A DNA stretch of 64,000 bases from Burkholderiales bacterium (GCA_947381415.1 CANCVB010000010.1:1-64000), one strand, 5' to 3'. Shown: positions 27,121 to 36,335, numbered from the stretch's first letter. Translations and numbers: made by a program. The notes: generated by a model not told the origin, from the sequence alone.

Positions 27121-27506
27121 ACATGACAAGCACTCGCAATCCTGTCGGTTGGTTTGAAATCCATGTCGCAGATATGCAACGCGCCAAGGTTTTTTACGAA
27201 GCTGTTTTCAAACGACCTTTGTTTGCTTTAGAAACAGGCGATGAGAGTTACAGCATGCATGTGTTTGCAGGTGATGTGCAGTCCGCAGGTGCCACAGGCG
27301 CTTTGGTTCACCACCAGATGCGACAACCTACCTCGGAAGGTGTGATGGTGTATTTCTCCTGTGAAGACTGCGCTGTCGAGTCACAGTTAGCGATCGAACA
27401 TGGGGGTTGTGTTTTCAAACCCAAGCGAAGCATTGGCGACAATGGCTTCATTGCCATCATTGGAGACACCGAAGGCAATGCCATTGGACTGCATTCAATC
27501 AAGTAA
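27117..27506 (+). CDS. VOC family protein
   Basis: A 129-residue VOC protein that is the last gene of the long rightward series. It begins after a short tail with PVGWFEIHVADMQRAKVFYEAVF and ends with DTEGNAIGLHS, the pattern of VOC proteins with a Gly-rich last strand; the usual C-terminal metal ligand Glu is not obvious in the last strand, so it may be a non-metal or differently liganded member. It overlaps the adaptor gene by ATGA-type coupling. Function unknown; resistance or lyase roles are possible. Confidence 0.85.
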   Translation: MNMTSTRNPVGWFEIHVADMQRAKVFYEAVFKRPLFALETGDESYSMHVFAGDVQSAGATGALVHHQMRQPTSEGVMVYFSCEDCAVESQLAIEHGGCVFKPKRSIGDNGFIAIIGDTEGNAIGLHSIK

Positions 27507-27578
27507 ATCACGAGCAATTAGCGCTAAGGGTTTGTTTGTAAATCATTTAAATCATCTAAAAAAACAAAAAAGGATTTC

Positions 27579-27608
27579 TTGACGCAACATGTCAAATCCG
27601 TTAATAAT
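27579..27608 (+). promoter_or_regulatory. sigma-70-type promoter for the YkgJ unit
   Basis: TTGACG (27579-27584) and AATAAT (27603-27608) each match five of six consensus bases and are 18 bases apart, in an AT-rich gap between the catabolic series and the YkgJ gene. The predicted leader is about 150 nt. Confidence 0.5.
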
Positions 27609-27766
27609 TAATTCATCTTGTTGGTACGTGTTCACTACATAGGAATTTTTGGTTTGATCTTCGTTAAATGATGTTGTTTCAGGCCTGCCAAAGATTGATG
27701 ACACTTGTAATGATTTGCCCCATGCGCACGATGACGTTCTCAGCATGTATCACTCGGAGCTGATGC

Positions 27767-28225
27767 GTGTTGTTTGACCACTGTGCCGAATGTCAGCGTT
27801 GCTGCAACGTTGAGCCAGGATACCCTTCTCTTGAAATTACCTTGACCCGTCAAGAAGAGAAGAAGCTGGGCAGTATTTGTATTCAAACCCAATGCGACCA
27901 TTTAGGTCACAAAGGTTGCACCTTGGACGAAGATAAACCTTTTGGTTGCACGCTTTACCCACTGAGTTACAACCCGAAAAAACAAAAATTTTATTTTGAT
28001 GCTGATTGCCCTTTGATGGATGTGTATGTGCACAGCTTGGCTGACAGCAACAGTGAAGCTTCAGCCCATTTGGCCAAAGTCACCCAGACAGTGGCAAAGC
28101 TTGAAGTTTCTGATCCAGCTTTTTTGCAGCAAAACTATGAGGTGGACAAGGCGTATTTCGACTTGAAAAAAATCACACCCAAGAAAAGTAAATCTAAAAA
28201 ATCAACACAAAAGGCAACACTATGA
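27767..28225 (+). CDS. YkgJ-family cysteine-cluster protein
   Basis: A 152-residue protein with the CxxCxxCC cluster at its very N-terminus (C6, C9, C12, C13) and further Cys in CDHLGHKGC and GCTLYP, the pattern of the YkgJ / zinc- or iron-chelating family (PF03692). The start is GTG 27767: GGAG lies 8 bases before it and an in-frame stop is immediately upstream. The C-terminus is a Lys/Ser-rich tail. It overlaps the next gene by 4 bases, implying joint function. Members have been linked to Fe-S or oxygenase chemistry, but no reaction can be assigned. Confidence 0.88.
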   Translation: MLFDHCAECQRCCNVEPGYPSLEITLTRQEEKKLGSICIQTQCDHLGHKGCTLDEDKPFGCTLYPLSYNPKKQKFYFDADCPLMDVYVHSLADSNSEASAHLAKVTQTVAKLEVSDPAFLQQNYEVDKAYFDLKKITPKKSKSKKSTQKATL

Positions 28226-29130
28226 ATGGCACGCTTTACCAGTTCAAACCTGCTAACCTGTTTTCTACAGCACCGCGTGTGCGGCATGTGGGTTACCAAA
28301 GTTGGACCGAAGACAACCTCTTGGTAGAAAGCGACCATAACGACATTCTTTACTACACAACACGTTGGGATGCACTTTGCCCCTATATCAATGTCTCTGA
28401 TGAAATGCTGGCTTTTGCGCCACGTCCTTTTGTGGTCTATGCCCTGCCACCTGACAGCCCCTATGGCGTTCCTATCAATGACAAATACGGTTTGGTAGAT
28501 ACTTTTTCAGACGATTTCTGGCAAGAAGCGCGACGTGAACGTAAATTTCGCGAACTCGACAAGCAATACAAACATTTCACTTACACCGAAGAATGTATTC
28601 CTGGCAGCCAACTCACCGTAGAAGACATGTTTGAAATGGGTGGCGAGCATTTCGCCAACTATTGCATTGATGACCGGGAGGTCGAAGGTTTTGTCGACTA
28701 CGTTCGCGATCTTGACGTGCTGATCTTGCGCGTGCGCGACACGGAAGGCGAATTGGTGCTGACAGATGTCTCCATCCTGCTACCCCAATACAACCAACTG
28801 TATGGCAGCTTTTGCCAATGGAACCGTGCCCACAAAAACCGCTCGCCTGGCATCTACGCCTGCTTACAGGCTTGTCGCTGGGCAGCCAAGAATGGATTAC
28901 GCTACTACAACCTAGGCCCCGTCGACGACTATGGTTACAAAGCCTTGTTCGTGACTGATTTCGAACCCATTTACGCAATGGCGTTGATAGATCCCACGCA
29001 TGCCTTGGCCACCGACCCGACTTCTCCCTTGGTCACTGACTTTAAACCTCATCAGTTCAATCAAGTCTTCCGAGATGTGCCTGCCGCTTGCCAAGCCGAG
29101 GAAACCATGGCCTTGGCCATGGTGGGATAA
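28222..29130 (+). CDS. GNAT-like protein of unknown function
   Basis: A 302-residue soluble protein. The second half (about residues 165-250) resembles an acetyltransferase/aminoacyl-transfer fold: VLILRVRDTEGELVLTDVSI, then a helix and the segment ACRWAAKNGLRYYNLGPVDDYGYKALF, as in proteins that recognise a group on a lipid or peptide. The first half is rich in aromatic residues and lacks signal peptide or helices. I cannot name the reaction. It is translationally coupled to the YkgJ gene and its end is six bases from the end of the SET-domain gene on the opposite strand. Confidence 0.6.
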   Translation: MNGTLYQFKPANLFSTAPRVRHVGYQSWTEDNLLVESDHNDILYYTTRWDALCPYINVSDEMLAFAPRPFVVYALPPDSPYGVPINDKYGLVDTFSDDFWQEARRERKFRELDKQYKHFTYTEECIPGSQLTVEDMFEMGGEHFANYCIDDREVEGFVDYVRDLDVLILRVRDTEGELVLTDVSILLPQYNQLYGSFCQWNRAHKNRSPGIYACLQACRWAAKNGLRYYNLGPVDDYGYKALFVTDFEPIYAMALIDPTHALATDPTSPLVTDFKPHQFNQVFRDVPAACQAEETMALAMVG

Positions 29131-29136
29131 AGCCAT

Positions 29137-29556
29137 CTAGAAAAAGTGCTTCTCGCCGAAGCTGATGTCGTAATCGATAAACAACTCTTCACCTTCGGCG
29201 ATTTCTCTCAAGCTCACCAGTACACCAGCCTTCTTGAATCGCAGGTTGGGGGTTTTCGAATGGTTGAGGTAGACCGCCACATCAAATGAATTCAGCCCAA
29301 TGGTGGGAATCGATACCTTTTTCTTGTCGTAGTAACAAAAGGTATCGATTTGTTGGCGAACGCCTTTGGGCAAGTCCTTGATCAGTTTTTTACTGATGTC
29401 GATTTCTTTGATTCGCAAATAGCTTTTCAAAGGGTAAATGCCTTTGGGGATGTCGCGCACGGCAAAAACGCCAATGCCATGAATGGGCGAGACCCCCAGT
29501 TTGCAATAGACCTCGCTGTGGAGGTGTTCAAGAAGTTTCTTCTGTGTCGTGGGCAT
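29137..29556 (-). CDS. small SET-domain protein
   Basis: A 139-residue protein that is essentially a minimal SET domain, a fold used for S-adenosylmethionine-dependent protein lysine methylation. The N-terminal motif SPIHGIGVFAVRDIPKG (about 23-39), the NHS motif NHSKTPN (98-104) and the closing GEELFIDYD (122-130) with the catalytic-type Tyr are in the right order. The usual post-SET Cys cluster is absent, as in most bacterial members. The stop is 5 bases upstream of the beta-lactamase-like gene's end side, so both may share a leftward transcript. The target protein is unknown. Confidence 0.85.
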   Translation of the reverse strand: MPTTQKKLLEHLHSEVYCKLGVSPIHGIGVFAVRDIPKGIYPLKSYLRIKEIDISKKLIKDLPKGVRQQIDTFCYYDKKKVSIPTIGLNSFDVAVYLNHSKTPNLRFKKAGVLVSLREIAEGEELFIDYDISFGEKHFF

Positions 29557-29561
29557 GCCTG

Positions 29562-30866
29562 CTACTCCAATGCTTGATAAACCAATTGTTTGACCATGCG
29601 GCGGTAATATTGACGAATGGGTCCAGGGGTCTGCGCCATCAATACACCAATGATTTTTTCCTTAGGGTCAACCCAAAAGAAAGTACCCCCTGCGCCTGCC
29701 CATGCGTAGTCCCCCTCAGAACCGGGAACACTGGCGATGCCTGCACCTTGCCTGACCATGAAGCCCAAGCCAAAGGTGTAGCCCTGCACACCCATCAACA
29801 GCTCGCCGGGTTGTAGGGGGGTCGCAACCTTGGGTCCTAAGTGGTCAGAGGTCATCAAAGCCACGGTACTGCGGCTGAGGTACCGCCTGCCGTCTAAGCT
29901 GCCACCGTTGAGCAACATCTGGCAAAAACGAAGGTAATCATCTGCAGTGGTGCTTAAACCAGCACCGCCAGAATCGTTGCCTTGGGGCTGTGTCACATCC
30001 AACATGGGGGCCATGGGGGCTTTGGTCAGGGGATCCACCGCCAAAGGCTGGGCAAGTCGGTCCATTTTGCTCTGGGGCACCACAAAATGGGTGTCTTTCA
30101 TCCCCAAGGGTTTGATCAACCGTTCTTCCAACAAGCTGCCTAAAGTCTTCTTGCCAACCACTTCCAAAACCCTGCCCAACAGGTCGGTAGACAAACTGTA
30201 CTCCCACGTACTGCCTGGTTGCCACTGCAAAGGCGCTTTGGCAAAAGCCTGCACCTGCTGCTCTGGGGTGAGGGTGATCCACAAGGCTGAGTTGTCGAGG
30301 GAAAACAAGCCTGCCTGCTGGTAAGCGCTTTTCATGCTGGGCGAACGGGTGAATTCCGCATAGGTCAGCCCAGAGGTATGACGCAGCAAGTCATGGACCG
30401 TGATTTGGCGCGCAGCAGGCACTGTTGCGCCAGAACTGTCAGCGGGATTGACCAAGACTTGCATATTGGCCAAGGCGGGAAGAAATTTTCCCACCGGGTC
30501 AGCCAACTGAAGTTGGCCTTCCTCAACCATCATCATGGCCAACACCGATACCATCGGTTTAGTCATCGAATAGGCACGAAACAAGCTGTCACGCTTGAGC
30601 GGTTTACCACTGGCAGGGTCTTGCAAACCAATCACTTCTGAATGCACCACCGAGCCTTGGCGAGCCACCAACAAGACAGCGCCAGGCATTCGCTGCGCAT
30701 CAATCTCGGCCTGTAAGACTGGACGGATGCGGGTGAGCCGCTCTGCCACCATGCCCTTGGATGCCGGGGAGGCAGAAGAGATGTCTGCGCCCAGCGCAGA
30801 CCAAGGCAAGGCCAATGCCAAAACAGCCGAAGCGCATAAACGTCGGGGGAATGAAGAAGTCATCAT
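29562..30866 (-). CDS. exported serine hydrolase, beta-lactamase class C family
   Basis: A 434-residue beta-lactamase-fold hydrolase. Starting at ATG 30866 (AGGAA upstream) gives a signal peptide with a basic stretch SSFPRRL and an LPWSALGA-type cleavage region. The S-x-x-K motif is in FRAYSMTKP, and the Tyr motif is likely YSLSTD near residue 210. A third motif of HxG/KTG type is not clear (GGTFFWVDP may replace it). Members are esterases, D-aminopeptidases or penicillin-binding proteins more often than lactamases. An in-frame ATG at 30902 is possible but adds non-signal residues. Confidence 0.88.
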   Translation of the reverse strand: MMTSSFPRRLCASAVLALALPWSALGADISSASPASKGMVAERLTRIRPVLQAEIDAQRMPGAVLLVARQGSVVHSEVIGLQDPASGKPLKRDSLFRAYSMTKPMVSVLAMMMVEEGQLQLADPVGKFLPALANMQVLVNPADSSGATVPAARQITVHDLLRHTSGLTYAEFTRSPSMKSAYQQAGLFSLDNSALWITLTPEQQVQAFAKAPLQWQPGSTWEYSLSTDLLGRVLEVVGKKTLGSLLEERLIKPLGMKDTHFVVPQSKMDRLAQPLAVDPLTKAPMAPMLDVTQPQGNDSGGAGLSTTADDYLRFCQMLLNGGSLDGRRYLSRSTVALMTSDHLGPKVATPLQPGELLMGVQGYTFGLGFMVRQGAGIASVPGSEGDYAWAGAGGTFFWVDPKEKIIGVLMAQTPGPIRQYYRRMVKQLVYQALE

Positions 30867-30926
30867 GGGCGTTCCTGAAGATGAAAAAAAGCGCGGAATC
30901 AATGCTGGCTTAGTCTATGTGCAAAT

Positions 30927-31934
30927 TCAGACAATTGGGTCCCAAGCCTGCAACCATTTCACAAAATGTTCCAAGCCTGCCTCCAAGGGCGTTTCACGCC
31001 AGTGGCCCAACATGCCCACCAAGCGGTCCTCGCTGGCACAAGTCAAGGCCACATCAGCCACCTGCATGGGCGCGTACTCGATGAGGGGTTGCCGTTTCAA
31101 ATGCCTGGCCAGCAGGTCGATAAAGGCATTGACTTCAACGGGGCGTTGGTGCCCCATATTCACAATTTGCGCCCCTTGCAGCAGTTCAGGGCGCCCAACC
31201 AAGCCCACGATGGCCTCCACAATATCGTCCACATAGGTGAAATCACGACGCAGTTTGCCCTCGCCAAAGACCTTGATGGGCAGGCCTCGGCGAATATTTT
31301 GAGCAAACATAAAGGGGGCCATGTCTGTACGCCCCCACGGTCCATAAACAGTGAAAAAGCGCATACCTAACGACGCCATACCGTATTGCGAGTGGTAGGC
31401 ATAAGCCATCAACTCGTTCGCCATTTTGGTCGCTGCATAGAACGACTGCGGCTGATCGGTGCGGTCGTCTTCCATGAAAGGAACTTGGCTGCGCATGCCA
31501 TAGACGCTGGACGAACTGGCGTACAAAAGGCGAGGGATGTGTAAACGGTGGCAAGCATCGAGCACGTTGGCAAAACCCACCAGATTGGGTGTGACAAAAT
31601 CCATAGGCGCTTGCATGGAATGTCTGACACCGGCCTGCGCTGCCAAGTGCACCACTGTGTCGGGTTGCCACTGCGCCACCACTGAAGCAAAGGCGTCTGT
31701 TTGCCCAATATCGATTTGAAAATACTTCACACCCGTTTGGGTGACGCTTGCAGCGAGGCGTTCTTTGCGCAAACGTGCCAACAACGGTTCAGTGGTATCG
31801 AATGCGCCAGCCAAGCCGTTGGCTGGATCGACCTTGTCACACCCCGCCACCACATAGCCCATTGCACTCAACTGCTTCACCAAATGTGAACCAATGAAAC
31901 CCGCCACACCGGTTACCAGTATTTTTTTGCTCAT
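30927..31934 (-). CDS. NAD-dependent epimerase (UDP-glucuronate 4-epimerase-like)
   Basis: A 335-residue extended short-chain dehydrogenase. The Rossmann motif is GVAGFIGSH, the catalytic triad Ser is in YASSSSVYG and the Y-x-x-x-K in SFYAATKMA (Tyr followed by Lys four residues on). The AAQAGVRHSM segment and the early DTTEPLLARLRKERL region are typical of UDP-GlcA 4-epimerases, which make UDP-galacturonate. It is divergent, 8 bases apart, from the PAP2/glycosyltransferase operon that could use its product. Confidence 0.88.
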   Translation of the reverse strand: MSKKILVTGVAGFIGSHLVKQLSAMGYVVAGCDKVDPANGLAGAFDTTEPLLARLRKERLAASVTQTGVKYFQIDIGQTDAFASVVAQWQPDTVVHLAAQAGVRHSMQAPMDFVTPNLVGFANVLDACHRLHIPRLLYASSSSVYGMRSQVPFMEDDRTDQPQSFYAATKMANELMAYAYHSQYGMASLGMRFFTVYGPWGRTDMAPFMFAQNIRRGLPIKVFGEGKLRRDFTYVDDIVEAIVGLVGRPELLQGAQIVNMGHQRPVEVNAFIDLLARHLKRQPLIEYAPMQVADVALTCASEDRLVGMLGHWRETPLEAGLEHFVKWLQAWDPIV

Positions 31935-31942
31935 GTCATTCC

Positions 31943-32800
31943 ATGGTTGTCATTGCATGTTTACCGAGGCTCAAGCCAGCCATGCGCCCGCTGTTTAGTT
32001 CATCGCCTCGCATGACGGCACGCAGCCAAGGGATGTGGTTATCGCTGGCATCGCTGTGTTTGCTGATGGCATGGGGCTTGTGGCACTCTGCGTGGAACAA
32101 AGACATCTTGCTGGCAGTGCATGCCACCGACATGGGACCTGCTGCCTTGTGGATTTTTGTCACCCAATGGGGCGACGCGGCGCTGGTGTTGCTGCTGTTG
32201 CTGGCAGTGGGCCGCTCGAGTCGCAGAGGTGCTGCGTTGGCACTCAAAGGGTTTTTGATGGGGTCGGTGGTGTCGCCACTGCTCAAACTATGGTGGTCCG
32301 TGCCCAGGCCCTTGGCCGTACTGGATGTTTCTTTGCTCAATCCCATGGGTAACCCACCCGGCTCGGCCAATGCCATGCCCTCTGGCCATGCATTGGCAGC
32401 GTCCACCTTGGTGTGCCTGATCATTCTCATGTATCCCCAACTTCTGCGCCGCAAGGCTTTGCTCTGGCCTTTGATTTTAGGTGGCTTGGTGGTGGCATTC
32501 TCAAGGGTGGTGGTCGGGGCCCACTGGCCAGCCGATGTGTTGGCAGGCATAGGCCTTGGCGGATGGATCGCTTGGCTGTCGTTGCGCTTGGAGTGGCTCT
32601 GGCCATGGGCACCATTTTTATCGACGCGCTCCGGCAATGTTTTATTGCTTGTTTTGGAGTTGGGCTTGTCTATTTACTTGGTGGTGAACGCACCACCTGA
32701 AAACTCGGCCAGGATCGCCATGGGTTTGGTGGCTGTGCTGGGACTGCTGAGTGCTTTCAGCCGTTACATGGATGTGCGACACCAAGGCCTTGTCAAATGA
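31943..32800 (+). CDS. PAP2-family membrane phosphatase (first)
   Basis: A 285-residue integral membrane phosphatase of the PAP2 family. The three catalytic motifs are present: K-x-W-W-S-V-P-R-P, the PSGH block (ANAMPSGHALA), and SRVVVGAHWPADV. About six helices are visible. It dephosphorylates lipid phosphates, for example undecaprenyl diphosphate or lipid A. The start may be ATG 31943 or 31982. It overlaps the following gene by 4 bases, opening a six-gene envelope operon. Confidence 0.9.
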   Translation: MVVIACLPRLKPAMRPLFSSSPRMTARSQGMWLSLASLCLLMAWGLWHSAWNKDILLAVHATDMGPAALWIFVTQWGDAALVLLLLLAVGRSSRRGAALALKGFLMGSVVSPLLKLWWSVPRPLAVLDVSLLNPMGNPPGSANAMPSGHALAASTLVCLIILMYPQLLRRKALLWPLILGGLVVAFSRVVVGAHWPADVLAGIGLGGWIAWLSLRLEWLWPWAPFLSTRSGNVLLLVLELGLSIYLVVNAPPENSARIAMGLVAVLGLLSAFSRYMDVRHQGLVK

Positions 32801-33717
32801 CAGCTTCGGCTTCTTTGCTTCGCTGGCTCAAATTGCTGTTGGGCTGGGGCTTGGGCGGGGGCTTGCTTTGGTGGTTGCTGCGTCAGGTCGATACCTCGCA
32901 GGTGTCTCACAGCGCCGCGCTCGTTCCGGCTTGGCTCTGGTTCATCTGCTCTTCACTGTGGTTGCTCAGCTTTGTCTGCCGCGGGCGCCGGATACAACAA
33001 GAATGGCATTGGCGACGTCCTGTCAGCTTGTCTGTGGCCATGCGACTGGTGCTCTTGCACAACGCAGCGGTGCTGCTACTGCCATTTCGAGCGGGTGAAG
33101 CAGGCTACCCTATGCTCGTGAAGCAGGTTTTTGGCGCCCCGCTGAGCCAATCGGTGCGCAGTTTGCTGTGGCTTCGTATCCAAGATGCAGGTGTCTTGGG
33201 CTTGTTACTGGTTTGGCTATGGCCAGGGCTGGACTGGCGCTGGCCATTGCTTTGCACCACCCTTGCTGTGGCCTTGATCCTGTTGCCGGCCAGCTATTGG
33301 TTACGCCTGCTCAAACGCCGCAACGCGTGGGCCCGTGTGTTGCGCACCCTGTTGCATCGCCGTGCGCCCCGCAGCGCTTGGTTGTTATCGCTTTGCAATT
33401 GGTTGTGCAAACTCAGCGTGGTGGCCATGCTGCTGTCAACGCTGTTGGATATTCCTGTCAGAGCGGCATTTCAAGGTGCTTTGGGCGGCGAGTGGGCTGG
33501 TTTACTGCCCTTGCAAGGACCTGCAGGTTTAGGCACCTACGAAGCTGCTGTCTGGTTAGCCGCCGGACTGCATGACAGCCAACTTGCCAGCCAACTGCCT
33601 GCGGCGGCCTTGCTGGTACACGTGTTTTGTCTGGCGGTATCCTTGGGCGCAGCCTTGCTTGCTTGGCTGGCCTTTCGCTGGCCAGAAACCAAGCTTGCGA
33701 ATGGCGACAATAGCTGA
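32797..33717 (+). CDS. LPG-synthase-TM / flippase-like integral membrane protein
   Basis: A 306-residue protein with about eight membrane helices and the pattern of the lysylphosphatidylglycerol synthase transmembrane family (UPF0104): QVDTSQVSHSAALVPAWLW, then LLLPFRAGEAGYPMLVKQ, and the late GLLPLQGPAGLGTYEAA. Family members are thought to flip lipids or lipid-linked sugars. It sits between a PAP2 phosphatase and a lipid-P glycosyltransferase, which fits a role in moving a lipid-linked sugar. The next gene starts right after its stop codon. Confidence 0.85.
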   Translation: MTASASLLRWLKLLLGWGLGGGLLWWLLRQVDTSQVSHSAALVPAWLWFICSSLWLLSFVCRGRRIQQEWHWRRPVSLSVAMRLVLLHNAAVLLLPFRAGEAGYPMLVKQVFGAPLSQSVRSLLWLRIQDAGVLGLLLVWLWPGLDWRWPLLCTTLAVALILLPASYWLRLLKRRNAWARVLRTLLHRRAPRSAWLLSLCNWLCKLSVVAMLLSTLLDIPVRAAFQGALGGEWAGLLPLQGPAGLGTYEAAVWLAAGLHDSQLASQLPAAALLVHVFCLAVSLGAALLAWLAFRWPETKLANGDNS

Positions 33718-34764
33718 ATGACATCCTTGACCATGAACACTCATCTTTCGACCGGCGACAGCTTGGCTCACCGAATTCCTGCACACCGACTGTCGGTGGT
33801 GGTGCCTATGTACAACGAGGTCGAACTTGCGGCCGATTTGATCGACGCGGTGCAAGCGGCACTCAGCGACTACCCTTGGCCTTGGGAGTTGGTTATCGTT
33901 GATGACGGCAGTACCGACGGCACTTGGTTTCGCTTGAGCCAACGCGCCGCAGAAGTGGGGCCACATATCCGTGCATTGCGCCTGCAACGCAATTTCCGTC
34001 AAACGGCTGCCATGCAGGCGGGCATCGATTGCGCACGCGGCGATGTCATAGTCACCATGGATGGCGATTTGCAAAACGACCCGCGTGATATTCCCATGCT
34101 GGTAGAACACCTGTTACGTGAAGACAAAGACATCGTGGCGGGCTGGCGGCAAAACCGCCAAGATGGTTTTTTGTTGCGCAAAATCCCTTCCTACTTTGCC
34201 AATCGGCTCATTCGCAAGGTGAGCGGTTTGAACTTCAAAGATCTGGGCTGCAGTTTGAAAGCGTTTCGTGCGCCTGTCTTGCGCAAAATCCGACTCTACG
34301 GCGAAATGCACCGCTTCATCCCTGCTTGGCTCTCCACCGTGACATCCCCTGATCGCATGGCTGAGTTGCCCGTTCGCCACCATGCGCGCACCAAAGGTCA
34401 ATCCAAATACGGCATTTCTCGCACTTTGCGGGTGATCGTGGACTTGCTGTCCATCCACTATTTTTTGCGCTTTGGCACCCGACCAGGGCATTTCTTTGGC
34501 GGCATTGGCTTGGCGGTGTTGATGCTGGGCATGGGCATTTTGGCTTACCTGATGGTGCTTAAAGCCTTGGGCGAATCGATTGGAACGCGGCCGTTGATGT
34601 TTGTGGGGTTTTTCTGTGTGTTGGGTGGCTTGCAGTTCCTCACCACCGGCGTGTTGGCCGAATTGCTGATGCGAACCTATTACGAGGGCGGTAAAGCACA
34701 GGCTTACCAATTGGTCGATGCGCCCACCCCGCAACACAACGAAGGCTGGCATGGCAGGGTCTGA
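33718..34764 (+). CDS. GT2 polyprenyl-phosphate glycosyltransferase (ArnC/DPM-like)
   Basis: A 348-residue inner-membrane enzyme. The GT-A domain has VVIVDDGSTDGTW, the metal-site block TMDGDLQNDPRDIP and the acceptor segment RTKGQSKYGISR; two C-terminal helices (around residues 258-285 and 293-325) anchor it, as in ArnC, DPM1 and RgtE-type enzymes that charge undecaprenyl phosphate with a sugar. ATG 33718 follows directly on the previous stop; ATG 33733 is an alternative. It overlaps the first GT39 gene by 14 bases, which would use the product. Confidence 0.92.
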   Translation: MTSLTMNTHLSTGDSLAHRIPAHRLSVVVPMYNEVELAADLIDAVQAALSDYPWPWELVIVDDGSTDGTWFRLSQRAAEVGPHIRALRLQRNFRQTAAMQAGIDCARGDVIVTMDGDLQNDPRDIPMLVEHLLREDKDIVAGWRQNRQDGFLLRKIPSYFANRLIRKVSGLNFKDLGCSLKAFRAPVLRKIRLYGEMHRFIPAWLSTVTSPDRMAELPVRHHARTKGQSKYGISRTLRVIVDLLSIHYFLRFGTRPGHFFGGIGLAVLMLGMGILAYLMVLKALGESIGTRPLMFVGFFCVLGGLQFLTTGVLAELLMRTYYEGGKAQAYQLVDAPTPQHNEGWHGRV

Positions 34765-36319
34765 TGCGGCCGTCGGGCGCGCTTGGGGCTGGCTGGGCGC
34801 GTTTTTATTGCTAGCGTATTTTTTACTTGGCCTTGGCCAAAGCCTGTTGTTTGACGTCGATGAGGGTGCATTTTCCGAAGCCACGCGTGAAATGGTGGTG
34901 AGCGGCGACTGGGGCCACACCACCCTCAATGGCGCTGACCGCTTTGACAAACCCATAGGCGTTTACTGGCTGCAAGCCATCAGTGTCAAGGTGTTCGGCG
35001 TGAACGAATTTGCGTTGCGCCTGCCCTCTGCGCTGGCTGCTTGGTTGGCGTGCTTGGCATTGGCGTGGGCGGCCTTCCAGGCTTGGGGGGTGCGTGCCGC
35101 CATGCTGGCTGCCATGGTTTTTGCAAGCAGCTTAGGGCCATGGGCCATGGCTCGCACGGCCACGGCAGATGCACTGCTGGGTTTGTGGTTGATGCTCTCG
35201 GCATGGGACCTGTGGCGCTATGTTGCCAATAGCCATCCCCAAGCACTCAGACGCTTGGCCTTGTGGATGGCTTTGGGGGTACTCACCAAGGGACCGGTAG
35301 CGGTTCTGATACCTGTGGCCGTGTTGTTGCTGTGGCAATGGATAGGCCCGGCGCCTGGCTTGCTTCTTCGATGCTTGCGCGATGGCTGGTCATGGCTGAT
35401 TTTTGGTGGGGTGGCCGCGCCTTGGTATGTGTATGCGTGGCTGCGCCACGGCGACGCCTTTATCCAAGGGTTTTTTCTGCGCCACAACCTCGATCGCTTC
35501 AGTGCCCCTATGGAAGGGCATGGCGGCGGTTGGCTGTATTTTTTGTTGGTGATGCCTTTGCTGTGGATGCCTTGGACACCGTTGATCATCAGTCTCTTCC
35601 CACGGTGGAAGGAACTCTGGAACACCCCACTCTTGCGCTTTGCGTTGGTATGGACCGGCTTTGTGGTGGTGTTTTTCTCCTTGTCTGCGACCAAGTTGCC
35701 GCACTATGTGTTGTATGCCGCACCTGGGGTGGTGGTGCTGCTTACTTACGCTGGCGTGCATGCCAAAACCGTTTGGTGGTGGATCTGCGGGGTGGTTTTG
35801 CTTGCTTGGCTGGCGTTGCTATTGGTGCTGCCTGCGGAATTACAAAGTCATCCCAACTGGGTTGGCGATAGCTTCTACCGCACGCTTTTACAAAGCGCCC
35901 AGCCCCCCGACTTCACTCGCACACTGAGTGCAGCGGTGCTGATGGTGCAAGCGCTGTGGTTGCTGTCAAGTTATTGTTTACCGTCTGCGCTGCAATTGCC
36001 TCGCTTTGGTTTGTTGGCCATGGGACATTGCGCCGTTTTATCGCTGGCTGTGTTGCCATGGTGGAGTCAGGCATTGCAAGGCCCTGTTCATGCATTGGCT
36101 GGCCAAGCAGTGGGGCAGACAGCGGTTCAATGGGGCGTTCATTTCCCTTCGTTTGCGTTGTACCGCCAAAGCCCTGTTCCAAGGCGTGCACCTGAAGAGG
36201 GAGAGGTGGCTTTGGTTCGAAGCGACAAACCCACTTGGCCTGCAGACTGGCCGGTGGTGGGCAGTGAACGAGGCTTTGCTTTGGTTTTGCGACCCGTGGG
36301 TTCAGCGCCTGCCAAGTAA
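34751..36319 (+). CDS. ArnT-like GT39/83 glycosyltransferase (first)
   Basis: A 522-residue polytopic membrane glycosyltransferase of the ArnT/PMT superfamily that takes sugars from polyprenyl phosphate on the periplasmic face. The first periplasmic loop carries the acidic motif FDVDEGAFSEATREM, with Asp-Glu as in ArnT, and the second has PIGVYWLQAIS. About 12 helices are visible and a soluble C-terminal domain closes the protein. ATG 34751 overlaps the GT2 gene and gives a short cytosolic tail. A second member follows 16 bases later. Confidence 0.9.
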   Translation: MAGSDAAVGRAWGWLGAFLLLAYFLLGLGQSLLFDVDEGAFSEATREMVVSGDWGHTTLNGADRFDKPIGVYWLQAISVKVFGVNEFALRLPSALAAWLACLALAWAAFQAWGVRAAMLAAMVFASSLGPWAMARTATADALLGLWLMLSAWDLWRYVANSHPQALRRLALWMALGVLTKGPVAVLIPVAVLLLWQWIGPAPGLLLRCLRDGWSWLIFGGVAAPWYVYAWLRHGDAFIQGFFLRHNLDRFSAPMEGHGGGWLYFLLVMPLLWMPWTPLIISLFPRWKELWNTPLLRFALVWTGFVVVFFSLSATKLPHYVLYAAPGVVVLLTYAGVHAKTVWWWICGVVLLAWLALLLVLPAELQSHPNWVGDSFYRTLLQSAQPPDFTRTLSAAVLMVQALWLLSSYCLPSALQLPRFGLLAMGHCAVLSLAVLPWWSQALQGPVHALAGQAVGQTAVQWGVHFPSFALYRQSPVPRRAPEEGEVALVRSDKPTWPADWPVVGSERGFALVLRPVGSAPAK

Positions 36320-36335
36320 ATAACGTGCTTCAAAC

